Program-made: the position numbers and the translations under genes
Notes under the pieces: model-generated
Seen by the model: the letters and a program-made list of their open reading frames with translations, nothing else
Databases searched by the model: none
What the model was told of the DNA's origin: nothing
Shown here: piece after piece, positions 1 through 8,543 of the stretch
Layout of the letters: each line of letters begins with the position of its first letter
How positions within the stretch are numbered: the first letter of the stretch is position 1
Assembly: GCF_000472925.1 (NCBI RefSeq)
Contig: NZ_KI421477.1
Location: 88,408-152,407, forward strand
Source: Bradyrhizobium sp. Ec3.3
GTDB lineage: Bacteria > Pseudomonadota > Alphaproteobacteria > Rhizobiales > Xanthobacteraceae
Direction of reading: 5' to 3'
DNA: 64,000 nt

Positions 1-1157
1 GCAAGAAACAGGTTTTTCAGCGCGGTGACCGGCCCGGGACGCAAGGCATTCTGCTCGGGCGTGGCGGCAAAGGTGGCGCGGCGCTCGCGCACGATCTGCC
101 AGGGTGGCAGCTCGCCGGCAACGCCGCCCGCCATGCAGACATCGTTCCAGATCGTCTGCGCGAGTTCTTCGCGCGGCATCTCGACCAGCCGGTCGCCATT
201 GCTGATGGTGACGGACAGCCGGTTCGGGAACGCGAACAGCCACTCTACGACCCCGCCGATGACGCCCAGGATGGGGGCCGAGCCCGGCGGCGGCTCAAAG
301 CGGAAATGCGCATTCACGATGGCGCGGAATTGCGTCGGCGTTTTCACACCCGGCAGCAGCGAAGCGGCGGCACGTGGCGGCACCGCCATCACGATCACAT
401 CGTCTGGCGCGATCGCGACGACGTCCTCGCCGCCGAAATTGAGCGCGCTGACCTTGCCGTCCGTGGTCGTGAACGAGCGCAGCTCGTGGCCGAGCTGCAC
501 GGAGTGACCGCGCTCGGTCAAGAACTTCACCGCGGGCTCGATCAGCACAGCGCTCAGACCGTCGCGCGCGATCAGCGGGCGGCAGGCCTGGCCGCCGGCG
601 AGCAACGTCTCGCGCACGATCGCGCCGGCAAGCCCCGCCGAACCCTCGGGCGGATCGACGTTGAGCGCCGCGAGCAACAGCGGCTGCACCAGGCGCTGAT
701 ACAGCACGCCCTCGCAGGGGATCGACTTGCCGACCAGCGTCTCCTCCGACGCCCAGATCAGCGGCGCGAGCTTGAGATAGTCGGTCAGTCCGGTGTCGGG
801 GACACGGCGGCTCTCGTCGAACACCCAGCCCGGCAGGCGGCTGTCGCCGAGATCGAGCTGCCAGCGCTGCCCCGTCTTCAGATCAACGAAGGGAAACTGC
901 GCGCGCGCCGGGCCCACCAGCCCCGCTTCGGTGCCGATCGAGCGCGCATAGGCGAGCGCGTGGCGATTGCCCGACAACAGGAGATGGTTGCCGTTGTCGA
1001 TGACGAGATTGGTCGCGCCGTCGAAATAGGAGCGGCAGCGGCCGCCAGCCTGCTGCGTCGCCTCGTGCACGGCGACCTTGAAGCCGGCATTGGCGAGCCG
1101 CACGGCAGCAGAGAGGCCGGAAATTCCGGCGCCGATGATGTGAGCTGTCTTTGACAT
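1..1157 (-). CDS. hpnE: Squalene-forming FAD-dependent desaturase HpnE, 3' end cut by window edge
   Basis: Frame runs from an ATG at 1157 off the left edge, giving about 385 residues of a protein usually near 420. An FAD/NAD dinucleotide-binding motif (GAGISGLSAA) lies at about residues 9-18, as in amine-oxidase/phytoene-desaturase-like flavoproteins. HpnE is known to reduce hydroxysqualene to squalene, the last step before squalene-hopene cyclase. The start overlaps the hpnD stop in a TGATG arrangement, so the genes are likely translationally coupled. The order hpnC-hpnD-hpnE fixes the identity. The C-terminus is not visible. Confidence 0.92.
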   Translation of the reverse strand, partial: MSKTAHIIGAGISGLSAAVRLANAGFKVAVHEATQQAGGRCRSYFDGATNLVIDNGNHLLLSGNRHALAYARSIGTEAGLVGPARAQFPFVDLKTGQRWQLDLGDSRLPGWVFDESRRVPDTGLTDYLKLAPLIWASEETLVGKSIPCEGVLYQRLVQPLLLAALNVDPPEGSAGLAGAIVRETLLAGGQACRPLIARDGLSAVLIEPAVKFLTERGHSVQLGHELRSFTTTDGKVSALNFGGEDVVAIAPDDVIVMAVPPRAAASLLPGVKTPTQFRAIVNAHFRFEPPPGSAPILGVIGGVVEWLFAFPNRLSVTISNGDRLVEMPREELAQTIWNDVCMAGGVAGELPPWQIVRERRATFAATPEQNALRPGPVTALKNLFL

Positions 1158-1996
1158 CAGAAAATTGCGTAGCGGAGTAGGATGGCGATACGTGTGATCT
1201 TGGATACACGCACCGGCGTGCGGGGCGCGGCAAAGCCGCGTTCGAGCAAGAGGTCCAGAATGGCGTGATAATATTTCGACATGATCCGCGGCGCACGCAC
1301 CGCGCGGCGCTTGTTGCGCGCCATGATCTCGTCCGACTTCTCGAAATGCGCTTTCGCGCGCTGGGCGAGCGGCAGGCAGACCTTTGGCAGGGCGCGCTCG
1401 GCGATCACGCGCTGCGGATCATTGGAGGTGATGCCGGCATGCAGCAGGCCTTCGCGCGGCAGATAGAGCCGGCCGAGGCCGGCGTCCTCGTCGATGTCGC
1501 GCAGGATGTTGGTGAGCTGGAGCGCGCGGCCGAGATGATAGGCGAGCAGGATGCCATCCTCTTCCGGCATGCCGAACACCCGCACCGACAGGCGTCCCAC
1601 GGCACTTGCGACGCGATCGCAGTAAAGATCGAGGACTGCCATGTCCGGCGCGCGGATGTCCTGCGGCACGTCCATCTCCATGCCATCGACGATGGCGAGG
1701 AAATCCTCCCGCTTCAGTCCGAAGGTCTTCACGGAAGCGACGTAGTCGGAGAGCCGCGCCGGCGGATGGCCCTGATAGAGCGCATCGATGTCGTTGCGCC
1801 ATTCCTGAAGCGCGGCGAGACGTTCATCGCGCGGGCCGTTGGAATCGGCGATGTCGTCGACCTGGCGGCAGAAGCTGTAGATCTGGAACATCGCCTCGCG
1901 CTGGTCGCGCGGCAGGATCCGCATCGCGGCGTAGAACGAGCTGCCGGATGCGGTCGAGCCATAACTGGCGCCGGGCGTGGTCGCCTCAAGCGTCAT
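1157..1996 (-). CDS. hpnD: Presqualene diphosphate synthase HpnD
   Basis: 279-aa trans-isoprenyl diphosphate synthase of the squalene/phytoene synthase family. Two aspartate-rich Mg-diphosphate motifs are visible: DDIAD near residue 47 and DIDED near residue 167. In the HpnCDE route HpnD condenses two farnesyl diphosphates to presqualene diphosphate. It starts inside the end of hpnC (11-bp overlap) and its stop overlaps the hpnE start, so this is one tightly coupled unit. Assignment to D rather than C rests on gene order and on the shorter, canonical family form. Confidence 0.93.
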   Translation of the reverse strand: MTLEATTPGASYGSTASGSSFYAAMRILPRDQREAMFQIYSFCRQVDDIADSNGPRDERLAALQEWRNDIDALYQGHPPARLSDYVASVKTFGLKREDFLAIVDGMEMDVPQDIRAPDMAVLDLYCDRVASAVGRLSVRVFGMPEEDGILLAYHLGRALQLTNILRDIDEDAGLGRLYLPREGLLHAGITSNDPQRVIAERALPKVCLPLAQRAKAHFEKSDEIMARNKRRAVRAPRIMSKYYHAILDLLLERGFAAPRTPVRVSKITRIAILLRYAIF

Positions 1997-2870
1997 GCGC
2001 CGGCCCCGGATTGGAGATTGGCCTGCGCCCTAAGGCGCGGCGGCCGATTTCACCGGCGATGCCAGCGAGGCTGAAGGTAAGGAGCTCGAGCTTGTTCAGA
2101 TGCACACGCTCGCGCAGGGGATCGCGCACCTTGAGCAGGCGCACGATGCGGTCGGCATAGGCCTGGATCACCGAGATATCGACGCCCAGGCGGAAGTCCC
2201 GCACTTCCGCGGAAAGCGACTTGCTCTCGTTCAGGAGCTCTTCGTTGCGTGCGGCGAGTGCCTGGAGGCAGGCCAGCATCTGCGGCGGCGAATGATCGCC
2301 GCCGAGCTGCTCGACCGAGGCGCCGCTTGCGGCCAGCGCATCGCGCGGCAGATAGACGCGGTTGAGCGCGCGAAAATCCTTGCCGCAATCCTGGAGGTGA
2401 TTGTTGATCTGCAAGGCGGCGCAGAGCGCATCCGAAGCGACCCAGGTCGAGGTCGCCTCGCCGTGCACGTCCAGCATGAAGCGGCCGACCGGCATCGCCG
2501 AATAGCGGCAGTAGTGGATGACCTCGTCCCAGGTCTCGTAGCGCAGCTTCGTCACGTCCATGCGGAAGGCGATCAACACGTCGAGCGCATGACGCGGCGG
2601 CATACCGCGCTCGGCCAGCGCACGGCGGAGAACGACGGCCTCGGCCTGCGTGTCGCCGTTGCCGTTGAGCTCGGCCTCGAGCAGGTCGAGATAGGCGAGC
2701 TTCTCCTCAGGCGGCAACGTCGCATGGTCGGCGATATCGTCGGCGGTGCGGACGAAATTGTAGAAGGCGAGGATCAGCGCGCGGTGACGCGGATGAATAA
2801 TCCACGACGCGACGGGAAAATTCTCGTCGCGGTCACCCTTGCCGGATCGCAATTCGCTCGCAGAGGTCAT
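1986..2870 (-). CDS. hpnC: Hydroxysqualene synthase HpnC
   Basis: 294-aa squalene/phytoene-synthase-family protein, first gene of the visible minus-strand hopanoid run. The first Asp-rich motif DDIAD is at residues 44-48, preceded by the family pattern NFPVAS at 17-22. HpnC converts presqualene diphosphate to hydroxysqualene, which HpnE reduces to squalene. Start is ATG at 2870 with a weak ribosome-binding site. No clear promoter motif was seen in the 180 bp upstream. Confidence 0.92.
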   Translation of the reverse strand: MTSASELRSGKGDRDENFPVASWIIHPRHRALILAFYNFVRTADDIADHATLPPEEKLAYLDLLEAELNGNGDTQAEAVVLRRALAERGMPPRHALDVLIAFRMDVTKLRYETWDEVIHYCRYSAMPVGRFMLDVHGEATSTWVASDALCAALQINNHLQDCGKDFRALNRVYLPRDALAASGASVEQLGGDHSPPQMLACLQALAARNEELLNESKSLSAEVRDFRLGVDISVIQAYADRIVRLLKVRDPLRERVHLNKLELLTFSLAGIAGEIGRRALGRRPISNPGPAHDA

Positions 2871-3016
2871 CGAGGACTGGTTAACAATCGTCTGAACAGG
2901 AAGGCTTTTTTAGGCGCGCCCGGCCGAGCCGTCGCGGCCCCCATATAGGGGAATATGCCCGCAAAACCAACCTGTCTCGCGGGTCCCTGCCCTCACGAAT
3001 CGAGGCCGCCGCAAAG

Positions 3017-3045
3017 GCGGGCCCGTGAACGCTCCACGGGCCCCG
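3017..3045 (-). terminator. Hairpin downstream of the Cys-rich gene
   Basis: Perfect 9-bp inverted repeat GGGCCCGTG/CACGGGCCC (3019-3027 and 3035-3043) with a 7-nt loop, just after the stop of the 3053-3295 gene. There is no long T tract, so it may be a weak intrinsic terminator or an mRNA-stabilising hairpin. Confidence 0.5.
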
Positions 3046-3052
3046 CGAAAGC

Positions 3053-3295
3053 TTACTGGTTGTGGGTCTTCAGGACCTGATCGCAAGCCTGCGAGATCTT
3101 GGCCCGATTCTCCTTCAAGCAGGCCAGAATCGTGAAATCGCCCTGATCGATGACCGGACGGCAGAATTTCTGCACGTCGCGCGTGCAGGCCTTCTGCTCT
3201 TCGGCGGTGCCGCGCCCCTGCTGGGGCTGCTGGGCGAACGCCGCGGTCGAAAGGGATGCCGACAGCAGGGTGAGAGCGAGGAGATATTTACGCAT
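3053..3295 (-). CDS. Small secreted cysteine-rich repeat protein
   Basis: 80 aa with a clear Sec signal peptide (basic MRK, hydrophobic core, cleavage after AFA near residue 21). The mature part has four cysteines spaced C-x6-FC, then CLxxN and IxxxC, which resembles the eukaryotic-like Cys-rich FGFR/Golgi repeat also found in short bacterial secreted proteins. Predicted periplasmic; function unknown. It is divergent from the gene at 3755 and lies next to, but not obviously in, the hopanoid operon. Confidence 0.75.
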   Translation of the reverse strand: MRKYLLALTLLSASLSTAAFAQQPQQGRGTAEEQKACTRDVQKFCRPVIDQGDFTILACLKENRAKISQACDQVLKTHNQ

Positions 3296-3754
3296 TGTAG
3301 TCCTTCATTCTGGCGGCAGAATCTCTCCGTTCCCGGACAGCACAGGGCGGACGACCGGAACGGATTGTTCTGATGGCGTTGCCGCGGAGCGCGCAGCAGT
3401 GGAGACAGCACAAGCACTGGTAAATGCGGCCAAATTGGCACCAAATCCACCAGATCGCACCTTCACACGGCCTTCATTGGCAGATGTAAGGGATTGATAC
3501 TATGCGATTATTTAGGCAGCCGGTGTTTTGCCATGGACCTGTTGCAGACATGCATCGCAAGCCCTTGCACACGTCATCGAAAAGGCACAGCTGAAACCCT
3601 GCGCGGAACGGCGAAAACGGCCGCAATCGTTCGCCGTCCTGACACCTCGCAGGGTTATGGTTTGAACCTGCCAGCAGATGGGGACACTAAACCTTCGATG
3701 CGGCGAGACGTTCTGTTAGGAGCGAACGTCATTCAAAAAACGGGATATTCGAAC
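3296..3754. other. Divergent intergenic region, no gene recognised
   Basis: About 460 bp between two divergent genes for secreted proteins. The longer in-frame extension of the downstream gene from 3494 has no signal-peptide logic and is not believed. Two GGAAC...CGTT pairs occur (near 3358 and 3605) but their spacers are 15 and 18 nt, so neither is a convincing EcfG promoter. Confidence 0.5.
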
Positions 3755-4252
3755 ATGAAATTCTTTGGACGGTCTGGACTGGCGATCAAGGCGGCAGGCA
3801 TTGGCGCCGCGCTGCTCTTCTCGGTTTCGGCGAGCCATGCTCAGTCGTCCGGACCCTTTGCCGGCTTTGACGGCGCGTGGTCGGGCACCGGCACCGTGGC
3901 GCTGTCCGACGGCTCGACCGAGCGCATCCGCTGCAAGGCGGACTACAAGGTCGCGGCCAGCGGTCTCGGCCTGAAGCAGGCGCTGCACTGTGCTAGCGAC
4001 AGCTACAAGTTCGACCTCACCAGCGACGTGACGAGCCAGGGCGACCGCATTTCGGGCAATTGGAGCGAAGCCAGCCGCAACATCTTCGGCAATCTGCAGG
4101 GCACCGCCGGCGGCGGCCAGATCGACGTGTTCGTCGAGGCCAACGGTTTTGCCGCTAACCTGACGCTGCGCACCAACGGCAACAAGCAAACGGTGCAGAT
4201 CAGCTCCAAGGGCGAGATCCGCGGCGTCAACATCACCATGGTGAAGAGCTGA
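3755..4252 (+). CDS. Small secreted protein, unknown function
   Basis: 165 aa from ATG 3755. This start is preferred because it begins a classic signal peptide (basic MKFFGRSG, hydrophobic core, cleavage after SHA near residue 29). The mature domain begins 'FAGFDGAWSGTGTV' and is rich in beta-type alternation with repeated G-x-W/S patterns. This suggests a lipocalin-like or small beta-barrel periplasmic protein, but I cannot name a family. An intrinsic terminator follows at 4287-4315, so it is probably transcribed alone. Confidence 0.75.
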   Translation: MKFFGRSGLAIKAAGIGAALLFSVSASHAQSSGPFAGFDGAWSGTGTVALSDGSTERIRCKADYKVAASGLGLKQALHCASDSYKFDLTSDVTSQGDRISGNWSEASRNIFGNLQGTAGGGQIDVFVEANGFAANLTLRTNGNKQTVQISSKGEIRGVNITMVKS

Positions 4253-4286
4253 AGCGCTTCCCTCACCCGTTGACTGGACAACATGG

Positions 4287-4315
4287 CCCCTGGTTCTCGC
4301 GAGCCGGGGGTTTTT
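4287..4315 (+). terminator. Rho-independent terminator
   Basis: CCCCTGGTT pairs with AGCCGGGGG over 9 bp (two G-U pairs) around a CTCGCG loop, followed immediately by TTTTT. It sits 35 bp after the stop of the 3755 gene and also shows that an ATG at 4283 inside it is not a real start for the next gene. Confidence 0.85.
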
Positions 4316-4321
4316 CATGAC

Positions 4322-5155
4322 GTGGACCCTATTCGCAGAACCCTGCTCAAGGCGGTCGGCTTCCTCGCCCCGCATGCCGCCTTCGCGGGTGATGCGCCGG
4401 TGACGGAAATGCAAGCGCCCGCAGTCAAGCCGCGTCACGTGCTCTGCTTTCTCGGCAAGGACGAAAGCCTGCTGCATCCGCCGAAGGACGTCGTGAAGAC
4501 GATCGAGGATTTTGGCTTCGAGATCGACCGCACCTATTCGCAAGCCAAGCCCGATCCGCATATGCCACGGTCGTTTTCTGTCTGCTGGGATCGCGTGTTT
4601 CCGCTGGCCTGGACGGCCGCCGATGAGCAGGCCGTGGTCAACCACAAGTCGGTGCTCTACGTGCTGAGTCCTCCGATGGATCAGCAGAAGACGGTTGCCT
4701 ATTCAGCGGCGGCCCTGCGCATCGTCGAGGAGATGATAGAAGCGGGCGCGACGGCCGTGAAAGGCGAGAGCGCGGGGGTCGCGCATGGCCTCGAGCGTTG
4801 GCGAAACCTGGCTGATCAGGCGCGCAAGGGCGCGACAACCGGCCAGGGTCTTGCCGTGACTCCCGCTTTGGCCAAAGCGTGCCGCCTCGCCTTCGCCAAG
4901 CGCCCGCTCAGCGGCGAGCGCTACAACGAGACGGTCGGTTACCACCTCGTCGGCCTGCCCGAGGTCTATGTCGCCAGAGCCGGCGACGGCGATTGGGGCA
5001 CCGTGATGATTATGGAGGAGATCGCCAACGAGATGGCCGAACGCGGCATCGAGGCGACGCTCGAGGCGCGCAAGCTCGCGGTCTCACACGAGACGAAATA
5101 CCGCGAGGACGACTTCAAGTTCAATCCGTACGGGATCGTCCGTATCGAGGCGTGA
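4322..5155 (+). CDS. Hypothetical protein, possibly exported
   Basis: Open frame to 5155. The first in-frame ATG (4283) lies inside a terminator hairpin, so a GTG at 4322 (277 aa) or an ATG at 4409 (248 aa) is more likely. With the GTG start the N-terminus reads IRRTLLK followed by a short hydrophobic stretch and AFA, like a weak twin-arginine signal. With the ATG start the protein would be cytoplasmic. The C-terminal half contains a 'GLPEVYV' segment loosely like DUF4261 proteins, but I cannot assign the family with confidence. Confidence 0.6.
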   Translation: MDPIRRTLLKAVGFLAPHAAFAGDAPVTEMQAPAVKPRHVLCFLGKDESLLHPPKDVVKTIEDFGFEIDRTYSQAKPDPHMPRSFSVCWDRVFPLAWTAADEQAVVNHKSVLYVLSPPMDQQKTVAYSAAALRIVEEMIEAGATAVKGESAGVAHGLERWRNLADQARKGATTGQGLAVTPALAKACRLAFAKRPLSGERYNETVGYHLVGLPEVYVARAGDGDWGTVMIMEEIANEMAERGIEATLEARKLAVSHETKYREDDFKFNPYGIVRIEA

Positions 5156-5182
5156 GCAAGAGGCGGCATGAAGCCGCCTCGC

Positions 5183-7549
5183 TCAGATCGCGCGCTTGTC
5201 CGGCCCTTGCAGCTTCTCGTGCAGGTTGATCAGCCACATCGCCGTCGGGCGCAGGATGAAGAGGTCGGCAACGAGCGCTGCAACCATCGAGAAGGCGCTG
5301 AGCCAGCCGAATAGCCGCAGCGACGGCAGGTCCGAGAACACGGTGACGACGAGGCCGCAGGCCAGCACCACCGTGGTCAGGATCAGCGCCGGGCCGACCA
5401 GCACGGTCGCGCGCTCCACCGCGAGCGCCGAACCGACGCCCGGCTTGCTCTCCAATCGCAAGCGGTTGAGGAAGTGGATGGTTGCGGAGAGGCCAAGGCC
5501 GAATGAGACGGTGAGCGCGACGACGCTGGCGAATTGCAGCCCCTCGCCCATCGCCCACAGCACCGTTCCGGACATCACGACCGGAAAGATGCCCGGCAGG
5601 ATGCAGGCGAACATCACCACCCAGGAGCGGAAGGCGAGACCAATGAAGATCGCGACCAGCGCGAATTCGACAGTCAGGCCGCGGTTCAGCTTCTCGATCA
5701 TACCGGCCGAGTTGCGCGCGGCGATGGCGGCGAGACCCGTGACGGCGACCTCGTAGCCGGGATGCTTCTTGCGGACGGCGTCGAGCTCGGCATCGAGCTT
5801 GTCGACGATCGGCAAGAGCTGGCTGGAGTCCTTGTCCGGCACGCGGCCGGCCACGACCACCGCATCCTGCTCGGCGTCGATGAAACGCCGCACCAGATGC
5901 TCGGGGATGACGTTGACGTATTCCTTCAGGGTCGCGACATCGTCGCTGCCGGCCTTTTCCGCCAGCCATCGGCGGAGCGTCTCCAGCGACCAGACGTTGC
6001 CGACACCCGCCGCCTTCTCGACGGTCGCGTGCACATCCGCGATGGTTTGCAGCGTCTCCGGCGAATAGAGCGATTCACCCTTGGGGAACGTGATCAGCAC
6101 GTTGACCGGGTTGGCGCCGGTCAGCTTGGCGTCGAGCCGGTTGCTGGCGGCAACCGCCTGGCGCTTGTCCGGCACCTGGTCGGCGAGCCGGTAGCGCGGC
6201 TGCAGATTGGCGTAGATGACGCCGAGGCTGGCGACGAACAGCAGCGCAATCAGGCTGAACAGGCCGGGCCGGCCGACCATGCGCACCGCGATCCAGTAGC
6301 AGAAATTGCGCAGCGCCTGCACACCGGCATCAGCGCTCTGGAACTTGACCGCAAAGATCTTCTCGTTGCGCACGAAGAGAACGCCGAACACCGGCACCAG
6401 CGACAGCACCGTGACCAGCGCGATGATGGTGGCGGCAAGGCCGGCCTCGCCGAACTTGCGGATCAGGTCGGAGTCGGAGAACTGCAGCGCGATGAAGGAA
6501 ATGCCGGCGGTGCCGTGTGTCAGCACGCAGGCCGGGCCCACCACCAGCACCGCGTTCTTGAACGCGGTGAACTTGTCCTGGCCCGCGATCAGCCGGTCGC
6601 GCGCGGCGAAGGTGAGCTGCATCGAGTCCGAGAAGCTGATGACCATGATGAGCGGCGTCATCACGTTCAGGAACATGTTGAGATTGAAGTTGGCCCAGCC
6701 GAGCGCGCCGAGCGCGATCAGGATCGCGATCATCGGCGGGAATGCCGCCACCACCATGAACGAGATCTTGCGGAAGAAGATGATCGCGATGATGCAGCCG
6801 GCGAGAATGCCGAGGATGTTGTAGGTGAGGCCGTCGCGCTCGACCGCGTTGCGGATTTCGAGCTGCATCACCGGCACGCCAGAAAGCTGCACGCTGAGGC
6901 CGGTGTCGCCGAGATCCTCCTTCATCAGCGCGCGGATGTCGCCGACGGTCTTGGTCAGCTTGCTGGAGGCGACCACTTCGGGATCGAGCGAGAGCACGAT
7001 CAGCGCGAGCGTGCCGTCCTCGGACAAGAGCTTGCCGCGGATGATCTCGTTGTTTTTGACGGTCTCGATGAACTGGTCATAGGCCGCGCCCTCGGGCAGC
7101 TCGGCCGGGAACAGCGCCGCCGGCAGCTTGCCCGGCGCCGGCGCCTGGCGTGCCGAGAACAGCGAGACCAGGCCGCGCGTGCCCTCGACCAGCTGCATGT
7201 CGGTGACGAAGTCACGCAGTTTCTCGAGGTTGTTGCGCGCCAGCAAGGTCTTGCCCTCGACCACGACGAGGACGTCGAACTCCTCGGCCGGGAACTTCTT
7301 CGTCACCTCTTCGTACTGGCGGAATTCCCGCGTGTTGGAGCGGAACAGCTGCGACAGCGAATCGTCGATCTTGATCCGCTCGATGCCGAAGACGGCACCG
7401 ACGATCAGTGCGATCAGGATCAGGCAGGACAGGACCGGCGCGCGGACGGCAATCAGCCCGATGCGTTCAAGTCCAAAAGCGATGGAGGACGAAGGTCCCT
7501 GCTCGACCTTGTCGACATGAACCTCACTCTCGCTGTGCTTTTCGAGCAT
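5183..7549 (-). CDS. RND-superfamily (MMPL-type) exporter
   Basis: 788 aa with the two-fold MMPL/RND plan: one membrane helix near residues 36-56, a large periplasmic loop, a block of helices, a second loop and a second block. Such proteins move lipids and other hydrophobic molecules using the proton gradient. The hopanoid shuttling exporter HpnN is in this superfamily and is usually near hpn genes. This protein is shorter than HpnN (about 870 aa) and its N-terminus differs, so I leave the symbol blank. It lies between hpnCDE and hpnP on the same strand, which makes a lipid-transport role attractive but unproven. Confidence 0.85.
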   Translation of the reverse strand: MLEKHSESEVHVDKVEQGPSSSIAFGLERIGLIAVRAPVLSCLILIALIVGAVFGIERIKIDDSLSQLFRSNTREFRQYEEVTKKFPAEEFDVLVVVEGKTLLARNNLEKLRDFVTDMQLVEGTRGLVSLFSARQAPAPGKLPAALFPAELPEGAAYDQFIETVKNNEIIRGKLLSEDGTLALIVLSLDPEVVASSKLTKTVGDIRALMKEDLGDTGLSVQLSGVPVMQLEIRNAVERDGLTYNILGILAGCIIAIIFFRKISFMVVAAFPPMIAILIALGALGWANFNLNMFLNVMTPLIMVISFSDSMQLTFAARDRLIAGQDKFTAFKNAVLVVGPACVLTHGTAGISFIALQFSDSDLIRKFGEAGLAATIIALVTVLSLVPVFGVLFVRNEKIFAVKFQSADAGVQALRNFCYWIAVRMVGRPGLFSLIALLFVASLGVIYANLQPRYRLADQVPDKRQAVAASNRLDAKLTGANPVNVLITFPKGESLYSPETLQTIADVHATVEKAAGVGNVWSLETLRRWLAEKAGSDDVATLKEYVNVIPEHLVRRFIDAEQDAVVVAGRVPDKDSSQLLPIVDKLDAELDAVRKKHPGYEVAVTGLAAIAARNSAGMIEKLNRGLTVEFALVAIFIGLAFRSWVVMFACILPGIFPVVMSGTVLWAMGEGLQFASVVALTVSFGLGLSATIHFLNRLRLESKPGVGSALAVERATVLVGPALILTTVVLACGLVVTVFSDLPSLRLFGWLSAFSMVAALVADLFILRPTAMWLINLHEKLQGPDKRAI

Positions 7550-7754
7550 GCCTTGTCCAGTTCCTAAATCGGCTCGGTTGGTGAGCTTATGCGCCCCGCA
7601 TATCGGCTGGAAAACGCCACACAGATGGGAGGCTTGCCCTTTGAAAAAGCGCGGGAAATCGCCGCGAGGGGTTTAGCAGGTCGGCACGCCCCCTCGCAAG
7701 CGCGCGCTGGGCAACAAAATCGATCAAGATGCGGCAATTTCGGCCCTTGATGGC

Positions 7755-8537
7755 TCATTCTGGCAGCGCTGTGCCGATTCGCGCCGGCAGATCGCCGCTC
7801 TCGTCCTTCAGCGCCACGCCGGTCACGTCCCGCGACAGGCCTGCGCGGACCAGCCAGGCGATCTTGAAGGCTGCCTCGTCACAACTGAGCCCAGCCCGAT
7901 GGATGTTGGAGACGCAATTGCGCTCGGCATCGGTACGGCCGGGTTTTGGCGCAAAGGTCAGATAGGCCCCGAGACTGTCGGGGGCCGACAGGCCCGGCCG
8001 CTCGCCAATCAGCATCACGACCATGGCTGCGCCGAGAATGGCGCCGATTTCGTCGCCCAGCGCCACACGTGCGCCTGAGGCGACAACGATGTGGTCAACT
8101 GCGACAGGCGGCGTATCGGCGAGGTCCGGCAGCAGCGCGCGCAACAACCCAATCGCGTGCGCATGCACCGCCGTCGGCGACAATCCGTCGCCGATCACGA
8201 TTACAAGCCGGCCGGGATCCGCGGCGCGCGACGCGAGATGCTCGGCGCATGTCGGCTCGAGCTGGCGTCCGAGATCCGGCCGCCGCAGATAGTCGCCGCG
8301 ATCGGCGGCGCGGCTCCTCGTCGCAACAGCGGGAACGCCGAACTCGGCGAGTTCGGCGATCATCCGCTCGACATCGAAGACGGCATGCACGGCGTCGCGG
8401 GCGCGCGCGTGATCGAGCGTGAAGTCGAGCAGCGGCTTGGTCGGCAGGCTCGCCCCGCTGCGCCCGAGCGCCACGCGCGCGGGCGTCAACGTCCGCAGGT
8501 CCAGGGTCGGGCGGCTCGGAACGGCAGGGCTAGACAT
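7755..8537 (-). CDS. eutC: Ethanolamine ammonia-lyase small subunit EutC
   Basis: 260 aa, full length for EutC. Family features are the 'VIGDGLSPTAV' motif in the middle and the 'ERPGLSAPDSLGAYLTF' and 'ERNCVSNIH' blocks of the C-terminal B12-contacting domain. With EutB it forms the adenosylcobalamin-dependent lyase that turns ethanolamine into acetaldehyde and ammonia. It starts 6 bp after the hpnP stop, so the two are surely co-transcribed. No microcompartment shell genes or eutA-type reactivase are visible nearby. Confidence 0.93.
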   Translation of the reverse strand: MSSPAVPSRPTLDLRTLTPARVALGRSGASLPTKPLLDFTLDHARARDAVHAVFDVERMIAELAEFGVPAVATRSRAADRGDYLRRPDLGRQLEPTCAEHLASRAADPGRLVIVIGDGLSPTAVHAHAIGLLRALLPDLADTPPVAVDHIVVASGARVALGDEIGAILGAAMVVMLIGERPGLSAPDSLGAYLTFAPKPGRTDAERNCVSNIHRAGLSCDEAAFKIAWLVRAGLSRDVTGVALKDESGDLPARIGTALPE

Positions 8538-8543
8538 GTCGCA

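Noticed and set aside
3605..3631. GGAAC...CGTT pair upstream of the 3755 gene
   Set aside because: Spacer is 18 nt and the pair is 120 bp or more from the start; another near 3358 has a 15-nt spacer. Neither fits EcfG spacing of 16-17.
5534..7567. 677-codon plus-strand open frame over the RND exporter
   Set aside because: Charged low-complexity translation with no family features; shadow of the exporter gene.
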